Source: Zygnema cylindricum (taxonomy: Eukaryota; Streptophyta; Zygnematophyceae; Zygnematales; Zygnemataceae). From it: a stretch of 64,000 nucleotides of DNA. The stretch spans positions 178,859-242,858 of the forward strand of contig JBBHKE010002191.1 in assembly GCA_037447655.1 (NCBI GenBank), given 5' to 3'. The position numbers were made by a program, and so were the translations under genes. This document shows positions 34,102-46,559 of the stretch, in pieces. Each line of letters begins with the position of its first letter. The stretch's first letter is position 1. The notes under the pieces were generated by a model. That model worked only from the letters and a program-made list of their open reading frames with translations. It ran no database searches and was not told where the DNA came from.

Positions 34102-37092
34102 GACATTGCTCCTTGGCACCTTCTTCTTATGTTCTCTCTCTGGGTGCTAGTCCTTCCAGGTCGTGACAGGGGTGTAGTCGGTCAGAGTTTTTGCCTGCCT
34201 GGGTGGCTGCATTTCTAAGGGAAAGTCAAAGTGGGTGAATGTGTCCAAATCTCATATTCTAACTTTGCATTCTGTGGTGGAACTGAGCACACAGAAAGTC
34301 TTATTTCACAGGGGTGAAGCTGTAATGGGGTTCTGATTGTCAAGGGGTCAATCATTTGGGTTTATATCAAGTTGGAGTCGGCACTATCTAGATTAGCTTC
34401 CTTTGGACCTGCGAATTCTGTGTGGCAATGGAGCCCATAGAATTTCATTGAGGTCCTTGGAGCTCTCCACCCCCCTACCCCTTCCCCTTTACCCCCTTCT
34501 ATGAGCCTTATGAGAGTTTTACTTTGGATCGGGAGGTTTTCATTAAGGCTCTTAGCTCTTCTCCTCACCTTTCAGCGGGGGGGCCCTCATGCACAGTGTA
34601 TGAGTTGTTTCGCGACGTTTTGCCCCTTGAATCGGGTGCCCAGGGGTTTGATGTGTTTTTTCGAGTATGTTCCCTTATTGCTACTGGGGTTGTTCCCCCT
34701 CGGATTTGTGATATTCTCACAGCGTCTCGTCTTGTGGCAGTCCCCAAACCTAATGGTGGGATTCGCCTTATCGCCGTGGGAGAGGTTTTATATAGATTGG
34801 TGGCTCGTGCGATATGCCTCCAGCTCGAACCAGCTTTCCATGATTATTTTTCTCCTCATCAGTTTGGAGTGGCCACGAGAGGGGGTTGTGAGGCCGTGGT
34901 CCACGCGATTCGGGCTTTGTTGGATGTACATACGGATTGGTTGGTCTTTCAGGTCGATGTTTCCAATGCCTTTAATACGGTGGATCGGAAAGTGATTTTT
35001 TCGGAGCTTATGGCGGCTCCATCTCTGATTGTCCAATTATTCCCCTTTGTGAGGGCTTTCTATTCTTTGACAAGCAGCCTTTCCTTCTCGGCCGATGGTG
35101 ATCTCATTCCTCTCTCCTCTGCTACTGGCACCCGCCAAGGCTACCCTCTCGGCGGACCTTTGTTCGCCCTCGCCCATTACCGGGCCCTTCGTGCCTCCGC
35201 AGCCGCCTTCCCTTCTTGCCTTTTCCCTTCGGTCACAGATGATACACACATTATTGGGCCCAGAGAACAAGTCGTTTTGGCATACGATTTTTTCAAGGAC
35301 CGTTTAGCCGAACTCAACCTTTCAGTCCTGCGGTCAAAGTGTGTTATTTGGTCTCCTCAGGATATTCCACTTTCGTTTACTCCACCTCTTGGTTTTCAAA
35401 CCCCTTCTCCCTCCGATGGCAATCGAGTGCTTGGTTGCCCCCTTGGTTCGGATACTTCCGTGACCCAATTCCTTCATGATGCTTTACATACAGATCTAGC
35501 CCAAATAGACGATCTTCCTCGCCTTCTCGATCCCCAAGTTGCTTTTGCTATGTTATCCAGGTGTTTTCTCCACCGCCCTTCTTATCTTACTCGTACTTCC
35601 CCTCCCACTTCGACATTCATCTCCTCTCTCTCGGCTTTTGAAGATCGCCTCATGGAAGTCCTCCACACTCTATTAGGTCGGGGGGCATTTGATCACGAGT
35701 CTGGGCCATCGGCGCGCATTCGGCCATCCCTCCCTGTCGCTACTGGGGGGTTGGGTGTACTATCCACTGCTCGTGTTGCTCCCCCTGCCTATTTGGGTAG
35801 TTGGTGTCTTATTGCCTCCACTTTTGTTTCCCGTTTCATGGCTGGGGACACCCCTGTTCTAGCTACTATTATCCCCCGGGTTTCAAACGGTGTGTTCGCC
35901 TTCCAGCGATCTCTATTGGACGCGTCACGTTCTCTTCCTCCCCATGCCCTAGTGGATGTGCCAATTTTCTCCACACTTGTTACAAAATCTGTTGAGCGTG
36001 TCCAGGAATCGATTTCTGATCGGGTTGTCGCCGCCATTAAATCTGACCTTCTCAAGACGCTTCCCTCTGATTCTTCGCGTGCCCGTCTTCTCTCTTGTGG
36101 CGGACCTGGTTCCGGGTCTTGGCTTTTCGCTACACCGATTTTGTCCACTCTCCGATTCTCACCGGCTCAATTCACCACCGCCCTCCGGTTTCGCCTTGGC
36201 CTCCCCCATCCTCCTTTACTTCGCTCTCTTCTTTGCGCATGTGGTCGCAATTTGGGGGCCGATGGTGTCCATTTGCTTCGTTGCTCCCATGGGGGAGATT
36301 TGATCCAGGCGCACGACACTATTCGCAATGCTGTTGCGACTATCGCTTCAGAGGGGGGCTTTTTTGTGCGTCGGGAAGTTTCTCATATTATTCCCAAGCG
36401 TCGGATCGACGTTGTTCCGCTTGATGGTGCCCGTCGCATCTTCGGTGATATTGTTTTGGCGAACCCTACTTCAGCTACAATTGTTGGTCAAGCGGCTCGA
36501 CATGTTGGGGTGGCTGCTCGTGATGGCGCTAAGGCGAAGGAGCGTGATTATGCCCACCAGGACCCTATGGATGACTTTATTCCGATGTCGGTCGAGATCT
36601 TTGGTTGTCTGGGTGTTGCAATGGACGAGTTTCTCCGTACTTGTGCTCGACGTGCTTTCGAGCGCCGAGGACTAGGGAGCCCTCCTCCTTCGGTCCTTAC
36701 TTCTTTTTATCGTCAACGCTTATCTGTGGCTTTACAACGAGTGCAAGCTTTTATTCTCCTCCGATCGGCTGTTGCAGCTATTGATCGTCGCCGGGTTCCG
36801 GAACTCCCTCAACGTGCTCCCCCGGGATGGGGGGACTTACGGGATTGCTTTTTGTAGTTATTTAATTAGGTTGGGGTTGGGGTTGGGGTTGTAGTTCTGA
36901 CTTTGTCATTTGTCGTGCTTTTCATTTTGAGTTTGGGTGCTTTTATTTTCCTGGTTGTTGTTTTCTTTTTGTTTTTATTTTTGTTGTGCTGTTATTTTAT
37001 TCCCCTGCTGGTAGTTTTTCAGTTTCGGCCATGCCACCCCTTTTGTACTCCCGGACTGATGGTTTACCATCGTGCATTTTAATATATCCTGT
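34102..37092 (+). mobile_element. R2-like non-LTR retrotransposon, copy 1
   Basis: The extent is defined by homology with the copy at 46.6-49.9 kb: shared sequence starts near GACATTGCTCCTTGGCACC (34102) and ends past the shared 3' block GGCCATGCCACCCCTTTTGTA and TTTTAATRTATCC (about 37092). It lacks the zinc-finger 5' part seen in the other copy. About 280 bp (34170-34450) are unrelated to the other copy. The 3' untranslated part holds GGTTGGGG repeats. GC content is well above the flanks. No LTRs or target duplication were found. Confidence 0.85.
34524..36857 (+). CDS. Reverse transcriptase with C-terminal nuclease-like region
   Basis: A retroelement polyprotein read for 777 codons from a TTG at 34524. 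The frame is open upstream, so the true start is lost or further 5'. Reverse-transcriptase motifs: VPKPNGGIRLIAVGEVL (about 73-89), QFGVATRGGCEAV (113-125), QVDVSNAFNTVDR with the motif A aspartate (143-155), TRQGYPLGG (203-211) and VTDDTHI (237-243). The second half has a Cys/His cluster (CACG at 571-574, H583, C587, H589, H597) and then RRIDVVPLD and GDIVLANP with a downstream AKERDY, the layout of R2-type elements with a restriction-like endonuclease. Motif B normally reads QGDP (here QGYP) and motif C usually has Ala before DD (here TDD). The frame is intact but enzyme activity is doubtful. No AP-endonuclease, integrase or RNase H was seen. Confidence 0.88.
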   Translation: MDREVFIKALSSSPHLSAGGPSCTVYELFRDVLPLESGAQGFDVFFRVCSLIATGVVPPRICDILTASRLVAVPKPNGGIRLIAVGEVLYRLVARAICLQLEPAFHDYFSPHQFGVATRGGCEAVVHAIRALLDVHTDWLVFQVDVSNAFNTVDRKVIFSELMAAPSLIVQLFPFVRAFYSLTSSLSFSADGDLIPLSSATGTRQGYPLGGPLFALAHYRALRASAAAFPSCLFPSVTDDTHIIGPREQVVLAYDFFKDRLAELNLSVLRSKCVIWSPQDIPLSFTPPLGFQTPSPSDGNRVLGCPLGSDTSVTQFLHDALHTDLAQIDDLPRLLDPQVAFAMLSRCFLHRPSYLTRTSPPTSTFISSLSAFEDRLMEVLHTLLGRGAFDHESGPSARIRPSLPVATGGLGVLSTARVAPPAYLGSWCLIASTFVSRFMAGDTPVLATIIPRVSNGVFAFQRSLLDASRSLPPHALVDVPIFSTLVTKSVERVQESISDRVVAAIKSDLLKTLPSDSSRARLLSCGGPGSGSWLFATPILSTLRFSPAQFTTALRFRLGLPHPPLLRSLLCACGRNLGADGVHLLRCSHGGDLIQAHDTIRNAVATIASEGGFFVRREVSHIIPKRRIDVVPLDGARRIFGDIVLANPTSATIVGQAARHVGVAARDGAKAKERDYAHQDPMDDFIPMSVEIFGCLGVAMDEFLRTCARRAFERRGLGSPPPSVLTSFYRQRLSVALQRVQAFILLRSAVAAIDRRRVPELPQRAPPGWGDLRDCFL

Positions 37093-37650
37093 GTGATTTT
37101 TTTTTTATACTGAGGTATCATCAAACTACCGTAGTTTATTTTTCACATTTTCTCCAATATCTCATCTTGTGAATGTTTCTAATTTTATATTTTGACAAAA
37201 ATCGCGACACATGTAGAAAAAACAATTGATGTATTTCGCGGACTTTATTGATGAACAAAACATTCACAGACAGTCTTTTTTGCTAATGCAGTATAATGAC
37301 ACAAACACATTTGAAACATCATCAGATGGCCACATCTCCCGAATGGATGTCATTGAAAAGGTTTGAATTCTTGAAATCTTGTCATTATTTACACATGTAA
37401 CTGCAACTAGAGCCTTCTCTCCAACCACTGCCTCACTAAATGCTTTCAGAAACTTTTCTGACAAATATACAAGACACGTACAATGGACTTCGTTGGAGTA
37501 GGATACACGTGTGGAGAAGGCTGTTTGCTATCAACTGCGTTTCCATCACTCGCTAAAGTCTAACAATCTACTCGATGCAAATTCCTGCAAAACGTCTTTT
37601 ATTGAATTTAAGAAAAAAAATCACGTTAATCGCAAATAAATGAGCGCTAT

Positions 37651-40600
37651 TCATCTATGGAGATTTTCCCTGCTACTCTTTTGTGCTGCACGTAGTAAAC
37701 TGTAACTCGTATCATCCTGGTCGTCTTGTTCCTCCTGTGCTGCTCTTCTATTAGCCCGTAAACCCTCGAAAATGTTGTCCAAATTAGGTGCCGGACGGGG
37801 CACATTGTCTCCACTCAGTGGATCGGAGTCTGTTCGCCACATGGCTAAACCCTGTAACTTGCTCTTCATCACATCCCACTGTCTCTCCAACAATCCTTCC
37901 GATTCTTGCCCCAACCTCGGTGAAGTTAACGGAGGACTCCGGGCTTCTGGCCTTATGGTCAACTCAGCCGGTTTAGCAACAATAGACTCACTAGAAGTTG
38001 ACTCTTTCAAAGCTCCTCCTGATACATTATGGCGTCCAGATGCTCTCAAATTTAAGTCCAAGAGATCATCAGATGACGTCCTTGTAGAAATTTTAGCTCC
38101 TTCTCTGAGATTCGCGTACTTGTTAGCGATTCTCGTATGGCTGGTATCTCGCAGAGTCGTTGGTCGTTTTCCATTGGTTGCGTCGCGTGTCACAATAGCG
38201 GGAAGTTTCGGGGCACTCTCTTTGAGTGCGGCATAGAGGCCGGTCATCGCTGGTAACACCTTGCCCCCATTATTGGTTGCATGGAAAGAAACGGACGCTT
38301 TGTCTCCCTGAACTTCCCCTGGCTGTCTCCAGAAATGCAAATCCTTGCTCCCCCTAGTCAGATGCTAAGACTGTTATTCCCAATCGCAATAAGAACATCA
38401 ACTTAAGGTAATGTTCGTTTATAAAGATGACTATGAATCCAAATATGTTACGCTACACGAGGTTATAGGAGTTATTGGAGGACTATGCATCTGAATGTGT
38501 TAAACTATAGGAAGTTATAGGCGGACTATGCATCCAATATGTTAAAATATAGGAGGTCAAAGGAGCTATAGGACAACTATGCATCTAAATATGCTAATAT
38601 GATTCTTTGTCTCCCTGAACATCCCCTAACTGCCTCTGCACCAAACTTCCTAAAGATGCATCATTTAAAATAGTGAACATATAAGCTTGTATTACAGCAA
38701 CACCTAGCTCTAATCCTTTTAATGCAAATACTACTAAACGAATTTTTGCACCAATTCGTATTCCCAATCGCAATAACAAAGCATTAAGATCTTTACAGGT
38801 TTTTTAGGACAAAGTTCGATCATAGACAAGGCTATGCATCCGAGTATGTTTAAGAGGTGCTAAACCAATAGAACAGCGGTTCCAGTTTTTGTTCTCTCTA
38901 TACACATTGCCTGGCAAGAGCCATAGGAGGCTTTCGAAGTGTCAAAAGGTCTTTATTCCCGAGCAGCAGAGATGGCAAGTGGTCCATGAAAGCCGGAAAG
39001 TTCTTTGGTTAAGGAAAAATGGTATGAGGAGGTCACTACTCACCAACATAGGAAGGTTGGTTTCAAGATCATCTCCATTAGCAAAGTGGCGCGCCAATGG
39101 GACCACATTTTCTCCAATGGCCAATCCACGGTCCAGACTTGCTCGTTCTAAACATAGGCAATTCAAATCTCAAAATGTTAATCCATGTCAGTAGCTCGTT
39201 TAACACGGCTGAAAACCACAATCCATACGTGGTTGTGGTTGAGTTCCAACATCTCATGCAAACATGTCTAGCTCATGGACATGTATTTGCATGCAGAAAA
39301 TTACATATTGCACGTTCTTGCTATAGGCCAGCCATATTGCAAATGGGGACCACCCATTAGACAACCATCAGAGATATTATGTGATAGACCATGATAGTTG
39401 TTGCAAACACAATGTAAAACTCAATAGCAGTTAGTTTGCAGTATATGATGTATGGGTGTTCAAGATTTGATAAATGTGAAACTTTTGCAGTAGCCGTGCA
39501 ACAGTATTACGGCTTATGGCACCATTGTCGCGGTTTTCTTTTCAATTGCTTTGCTTTCTACTGCATACACAGGTTTGGCCAAGCAAATGTACCAAAAAAA
39601 TTACCAAAGACGTTTCTGCCTCCGTTCCTCCTCCAGCTCCGGGCGCGGCCTAGCCCCGGGGACCATACCATAACAAAATGAGCAGTAGAGATCTCCTTAC
39701 CTCGACGAAGTATGATCAGGCCCGCCGAAGAGGCTCCATCATCCTCTCCCACATCACCGTCACTCTCAAAGCGAAAGCGACGCCAGCTCCCAAAGACATC
39801 GAGGATGCGATTATGGACGTTGCTTGCAATGAGGAAACACCATACAACCATGACCAAAGGGTAGATCCGTTCATACTCTTCTGGCAGCACGCTCATTCTC
39901 TGCATGACCACAACTACTGTAAGCTTATTAAATAAGTGGACTTACAGAAAATATGTGCACCATCTGAAATGACTGTAAGATAAACTCCAAAAAAAGAAGA
40001 GCAGTTGAATTTGCTTATAAGGACCTGGCAGTCTCGTGTGCCAAAGACACTTTTTAAAATAATGCCATGGCATGCATAAACCATTTAACTACACTTCATC
40101 TGACCTCTTCAAAACACGTGACGAGGCTCTCAATCTTGCCAGTCCCTTGGTTGTAATGAGTGAGATGGATAAGGCTAAGAAAATTGTAGCACATGGGGGC
40201 CGCATAACGGGACACCATTCTGCACCAACATAGACAATGATAAATGTACAGAATGTCAACTGTTTGCAATATCTGAAGTCCACATGCACATTAAGTACAA
40301 GTCAATGTCCCGATGGATTAAAAACACCAAAAAATAAAAGTAGTCTGCCTAGCAACCCTAAATAGTGTGCCAAAAAAAATGACCACTGACACAAGGAAAG
40401 TGAAGAACCACTGGCAGGCAATGTGGTAAAAAATTGAACAAACAATGGAAATCTTAAACAAAAAAAGAAGAGGGGAAGATGAGGGGGGCCCAAGAATTTA
40501 GATGCAAATTAAATTGCATCTCTGCCAAAATAAGGCATTGGGATAACTCACGAGCAGTTCATGAGAAGGCTGACAGAGTCCGTGTGATGTGGCACAAGGT

Positions 40601-43600
40601 AGTAGAAGGAGAACATGCCCAATTTAAACACTGAGAAGTAGGTACAAACGCAAATGTATACCAGAGGTATGGAAACCAGCAGCTGCCAATACCCAACATC
40701 CACCATAAAAAAGTAATCAGAAACATTTGCTGTTTCTCTCCTATAACTACACTGTTCATCACACTTAGTATTACTAACACCACTTCGTTCACGCTTTTTG
40801 CCAAAATCAAAACGATGTTAAGAACATTATTTAAGAGTGGACTACAAGTCGCCTCGTCTCCCTCCAGTGAATTAGTATTATACAATCTAAATTTGAGTTA
40901 ATACCAATAACTCCTTTATGCTAATCCTTTATGCTAATAATGATGGGCAGTGGACTTCCATGCACTTTGAAGACAAAGAACGTCACAGGTGCTTACCTGC
41001 ACAACCTCCTCCCGGAGACCTGCAGAGCGAATGAGAATCGAAAAAAACGACAAGTCCACCCAGTCTTGTGAAAGCATTGTAGCTTCCGCAAAAATAATGG
41101 CCACTGACATGAGCCCTAGGATCAGCGCTAGAAGACGCATCAATTGTTGGGAAACCAGACATCGCCACACCCACTCTGGAATAAAACCAATAATACCCAC
41201 AATTGGATCAGTGAAAAATTGGATCAGTGAACCCATTCTGACACGGATCCAATAACACCCACCATTGGATCAATGATAAAAGTACAGAAATGAAGGGCAT
41301 GCTTCAAAAACAGTTCATTGAGTAAAGAATACAAAATTACTAAAGACGCCTCTAGTAAAGAACAAATGAATACAAAAAGAAAAGGGATGTCCATTAACGG
41401 GGTGAACATCTAGGAAGATGGAGGACACCAATTTTCCATCGTGGCCTACTCGACACTGACCATTCCCTTCCTAGCAGCTAAACATCTCCTTGCAACAAAA
41501 GAATCACAGAATCTCTCGAAACTAAAACAAAGTGAGGCTTTTCCCTCATACAGGGCTTTGGATGGCTACACTATCAACGCATCTCATATTCAAGGCTAAA
41601 CATATCCTAGGCAGCAACCAATACATATGATTCACTGCAAAAGGGTAGGATTCATAGGGTTGCCTTTTCAATGTACTTAAAGGCTTCGAAGCACCTTGCC
41701 CTACTACTTGCTGAAAATTGTAATACAGTTTGCAGTACATGGTTCAGCTGAATATGTTAACATGTCAATATGTATTATAGTTTTAAAGTAGCGTTAAGGA
41801 ATAATTAGGATAATTAGTAGGAGGACTGTTTTAGTATTAAAAATTACATTTCTAGTCCAAATGATGTGGACAGTAAAAAGAATTAGAGTATAGAAATAAA
41901 CAATATTAATAACGATGTTTTGTGTTCAGAGGACAAAAAAACCAGGACAGAATTAGTTTTATTGACACTAATAGCGCTCCATGATGACTCATCCGTGCAA
42001 AATACCTGCTGTGTCCAATGGAAGTGCCAACATCCCCTTTCGCTCAAGCCTTAACCGTGACACAAAACGCCTGCTGTCCCGTTCCACCAATCCTAGCAAA
42101 GTTAGAAACCGGCAAAGTCATGATAGGAAACACAAACCCCCACCCTTTCCATCTCTTAATTGTTGCCAAAAAGCAAAAGTAGGATCCACCAGGATGGCCC
42201 TCACCAGTCATTTGAATTATAGTTTTTAATGGTGTCCTCCAGCTCTAGTGCCTTCCATACAACAGTTGTATATTCCCTGCGACAAAAAAAATACAAATCA
42301 AACCTTCAACACTATCAATATCATCACTACCAAAAAAAACCCCAAACTATCCAGAATCAGCTTCCGAGCACCTTACCATAGGACTAGACAACCTTGCGAG
42401 CTCTCATCACATAAGAACCCTCAAATAACAATACCTGCAGAACTGAATTAATTAGTTGCCTGATTCAACATTGTTACCAGTGAAACGATCATAGAGGAGC
42501 TTAATAATGCCCATGACAAGTCGCTCTAATTCAGAAAGAAAAATACACTCGCTGAGAAAAGTATACAAAAACGCCTGCTTACAACACACCTAAAATACCA
42601 ACATACAATAACCACAACTCAGAATTGTGTCCAAAGTGATATTCAGCATACGTTTTGTATCGTGAATACATCTCTTGGGCATGCCTTAGACGCCAACGCA
42701 GTGCTGCCATTGACTTTTCATCCGTGTCATAGTCCAAGTCATTGCCAAGCTGCCCGCCCGATGGCTTGAAGGTGGGATCTTCACTAGCCTGCAAACAGGA
42801 TACAAAAAACGTACTTAAGGCAGAACCATATGCCTTGCAGGAAGTTATTTCAAGAAAGAAAGAAAGATTAAAAACATTAACAATATCTGGAAAAATACAA
42901 ACAGGATTGAAAAAACATATCCAAGCAAAACCAATTACCAATTACTTGCAGGAAGTTTAAAAAAAAAAAAAAGATTAAAGATATTCAATACAATACAAAA
43001 AAGGTGCCATTTATAAAGTCGACACTGAAAAACCAGCAAAATTTAGCCAAAATTCTGGAGGAGGAGCAAGGAAGTCAGAACATGTGCTTTACATTAGCCT
43101 GCAAAGGCCTTACCATTGCGTCAATGATATCCATCATGGGACGAAGGCGGTCCCTCCGTGACATTTGTGTTGAAGTTGCTTGAGTTATCTGGCAACACAA
43201 TAGCCAAGGAAAAAAATGAAGGAAACATACTCGCCCTATCAGTCCTACGGAGCAGAAAGGACATGGGTCGTTAAGTTATACCTGCTCCTAGCATAATACG
43301 TGCAAACCTCTACCGGTTTTCTCATAGAGTTCAAGGATAGTACAAACACTAAAAACTCTCGTGACATTTTCATGGTCCATTTCAAGTGGTGTAAATACAA
43401 ACATGCATCAATGAGCCTGTTTTCAAACAGAATCTATGGATTCTTTCTCACCACAATTGCCGTGGACAGCTCTTGGTGCGCATGATCAAGCTTTTCCGCC
43501 ACTTTCGCGACTTTATGAGAGAGCCATTTTGCCCGTTCATCTAAATTTGCGTGTCTCCAAAGCCCTCTTGGTATCTCCACAAGGCCAAATCCAAGCAACA

Positions 43601-45177
43601 GAGCTCCAGTAACCAGTCCGAAAGCATTGGAGGCCCCAATTGCTAAACCTAGCAAATTATCCCTGGCATACAATAAAAAGGGCAATAATTAGTTCTCAAC
43701 AATGTTATGTTCGCATATCTGTCTCTCTCTAGGCGACTTGTAAATGAGCTAATGTGACCCAAAACCCGTAAAAAAAGTTTAAAAAACGTTCATCAATGGC
43801 CCTTGTCTCTTTCACAATGGGAAGTGGATCAAGAAGGCCAAGCTATAGAATCCCCACCCCAAATGGACCCGAGATGGCTCCTTTATGGCCGCCCAGATTT
43901 CCATCAAAGAAATAACATACGATCCAAAAAAGTAATCGGTATTGACTAGATTCGGCGAAAACAATAGAAGATTTTGTTTAAGCCATCTGAATTGTTTCAA
44001 CGATGTGGTTGATTATTCAGACTTTTGATTTCATACATACTTCTCAATTTGATGTGAAATTACAGAGTCAAACAGTTATCCCCGAATCTGCTCCCAGCTT
44101 CCTTATATCTTCGAATCGGACGAGTCAAAGATATAAGGATGGGAGCAACCAAGGGCAAAAAAAATAAACCAGATCCTTGTCCTTGCAAAGCTCACCATGC
44201 CAGTTCCTTTGTCGTAAGAAGAATAATGGCACCTACAAGAGCGGTACCTCCCACACTCGAATAGAATATCAAATTGCCACGAATACTAGTCTTCAACCTC
44301 TTTCCCATTGTAAAGTCAGCCGCATCCTCATATCCTTGCATCATGGGAATAATAAGCCTGCGAAGAAATGGCATACCAAAACACGGGGATTGGTGACATA
44401 TTCCAAACAACATCATGCTTGGATGAGCAATTCCCTAAAATTCAGTTCCTTAATTGACCAGCTTTAACTTGAGAACTATTTAAAACAAGCAGGGCTTCTT
44501 GCCTTCTCTCTAACGTCATTACCTTTAAAGTTCCCCCCTCGTTTTGAGGATTAATCGTACAATTCGTAGAGTCTTTTGAGGAATCATACATACAGTTACT
44601 CGTACAATTCAACCTCAACATGAGTGTTAAGTTCTCTCGTGTAATCACCCAATCCATCTTCAAATTGAGCAAATTAAGTGCACTTGCAGCTTACCAGGTG
44701 AGGAAAAATGCACTCCAATAAGGCAAACTCCATAATACATTTATGACAGGGCGCTGGGCACAAATGGCGCCCGCTTTGGAATTCTCTCTGCGAATCGTCT
44801 GTCATGTACAGACAGCCAGCATCAACCAAAGAAAAAAAAACCCTAAAATGTTAAAACGAATGAACAGACTACAAAGGTGGAAAAGAATCAACAAAAACAA
44901 ACAGCAAAATAGTACTTGAATAACACACTTGATTGGACGACGATTACCAGGTGTTTCTCATGGGAAAATGCACAGTTTGAGTGGCCTAAGGGGAAAATTA
45001 TGATCTTACCGTCCACACATCCAGTGGTACAAGAATAACGATCGACATGTTGACGAACCAAGCGTATCCGACCACGATCCGAACGTGACGAGCAACTTTC
45101 GGAGATGCAAAATGTTGGAGAGTATATATGACCATCCCCAAAGTGACAGGCAAAGCTACAGCATAAAAGTACCACAT
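37651..45177 (-). CDS. LMBR1 domain-containing (LMBD2-type) membrane protein
   Basis: A multi-pass membrane protein of the LMBR1 family. Plant and animal LMBD2 relatives are implicated in receptor signalling or trafficking, but the function here is unknown. Fourteen exons: 45177-45010, 44798-44695, 44357-44196, 43662-43452, 43188-43114, 42788-42652, 42276-42205, 42070-42006, 41175-40997, 40682-40552, 40219-40105, 39899-39701, 39147-39044 and 38322-37651. Phases close to 797 residues. Key stretches: MWYFYAVALPVTLGMVIYTL, MMQGYEDAADFTMGKRLKTS, ASNAFGLVTGALLLGFGLVE, LDHAHQELSTAIV, LGNDLDYDTDEKSMAALR, KALELEDTIKNY, YICVCTYFSVFKLGMFSFYY, IYPLVMVVWCFLIASNVHNR and FGSWRRFRFESD. The C-terminal 220 residues are soluble and Ser/Arg/Asp-rich, as in relatives. 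Exon 8 uses one of two tandem CAG acceptors. The last exon could instead start at 38307. Confidence 0.93.
38594..38800. repeat. Partial copy of the last-exon acceptor region in LMBD2 intron 13
   Basis: CTTTGTCTCCCTGAACATCCCCTAACTG here mirrors CTTTGTCTCCCTGAACTTCCCCTGGCTG at 38299-38326, and both are followed within about 150 bp by TATTCCCAATCGCAATAA. The intervening intron also has three copies of a GGACTATGCATC(C/T)-type unit (38460-38590). The minus frame reads QLGDVQGDKES against QPGEVQGDKAS in the real exon. Confidence 0.75.
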
Positions 45178-45816
45178 CCTGCTCTAACAAAAAAACTATC
45201 TGCTCCGCAAGTTAGTGCCTATCTGATATCTACTAATACTTTGTTCTCTCCCTTTCTGCCTCCTCCTCCTCTCATGTACGTAAATTGTCGTTTTGAATAA
45301 GACAGGGCAGTTTGTCGATCCGTCCTCCTGCTATACCAATCAATAGAGACCACCGAAAAAATGGTGTTGCCCGGGCAGAAGATGGCAAACGAGCTGCTGA
45401 ACCGCCAAGGTGGCGTCAGAGCTCGTCCAGAGCCTCCAGCCCTCATTTGTTTTTAAGGGAAACGAACATATTCCTTCACTGCTCCGTCCCTACGGAGGAA
45501 AGCAGTTGCAAAGGAGAACGTCCGCATTCTGCTCGCCTTCGTTCCTATCGTACAGCTAGTACAGCTGTCGTACCATAAAGGTACACATGTAGTACAGCAA
45601 TCGTCCCATAAAAGTACAATGCTACATGTACCAAACCTTCCCTACCGTTGACTAGGATACTCAGCATAGTACCCGTCTATCGTCACTTAGGATCAATGAC
45701 ACTACATCGGGCCCCTAAATTTGACATTTTGTACATATAATAGTGTTGATAATACTAATTTTTTCTTTAAACTTATATGGGTAAATAGAAATAGTGTCAA
45801 GTTGTCAACAACACTA

Positions 45817-46317
45817 CACCGCGAATCGTAATTAGAGTAAATAACACTAATTCGGTCGCCCTAAATTTCTACTCTATCACGTTAAATAGAGTAGATGAAT
45901 CTAAATTTTTCATTATACTATTTAAGGTACTTTTTGAATGAGCGTTAATAACTCTAATACAGTGCCGTTTTAAATAGTGTGGCGTACGGTCGGTGTCTGA
46001 CCGTGCAAAATTGTACTTTATTAAGTGAAAAAGTACATATAATGATTTAATACAGGCCGTTATCATGTAACTGCAATTTAACAAACCGCATGGTGCAAAC
46101 GTCATAGTGACGATAAACTGTACCTTTTGTCAGATTCTGTACGAATACCTAATTTACAGTAAAGATATTCAGCGAGTCAAATTAGAATACTTATATAAAT
46201 TAGAGTAAATTCTTTTTTGAAAAAGTTCTATCACACAAATTAGAGTTCATAACTCTAATTTTTTTTTTCTTTTTTTTTACTCTAATTTTTTCTTTACTCT
46301 AATTACGATTCGCGGTG
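45817..46317. mobile_element. Mariner-like MITE, 501-bp long form, inverted copy
   Basis: It begins CACCGCGAATCGTAATTAGA and ends with the perfect inverted copy, flanked by TA (45815-45816 and 46318-46319). It has the same length as 874-1374 and related interior sequence in the opposite orientation (GACCGTGCAAAATTGTACTT here). It lies about 640 bp upstream of the LMBD2 start. No transposase frame is present. Confidence 0.92.
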
Positions 46318-46559
46318 TACAGTACCGTACTGCACTGTATCGTAATGTAATGTACTGTACATAGTTGTCCAATTCCTACGAATTTACACATAGTCTGTAC
46401 CGTAGTTTACTCATTACACAACTACAGTATAGTACTGTAAACCAAAACAAGATAAAATAAACCGTAAATATACGGTCGCGCGGAGAATACAGGCGACATA
46501 GACGCCTTCGGCACCCCTGTGGATTCAACACTGTACTGTAGTGTACAGTGTACGAAATG

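Noticed and set aside
37264-37464. 66-codon minus-strand frame between retrotransposon and LMBD2
   Set aside because: Unbiased composition but no recognisable domain, splice context or homologue that I can name; most likely LMBD2 3' flank.
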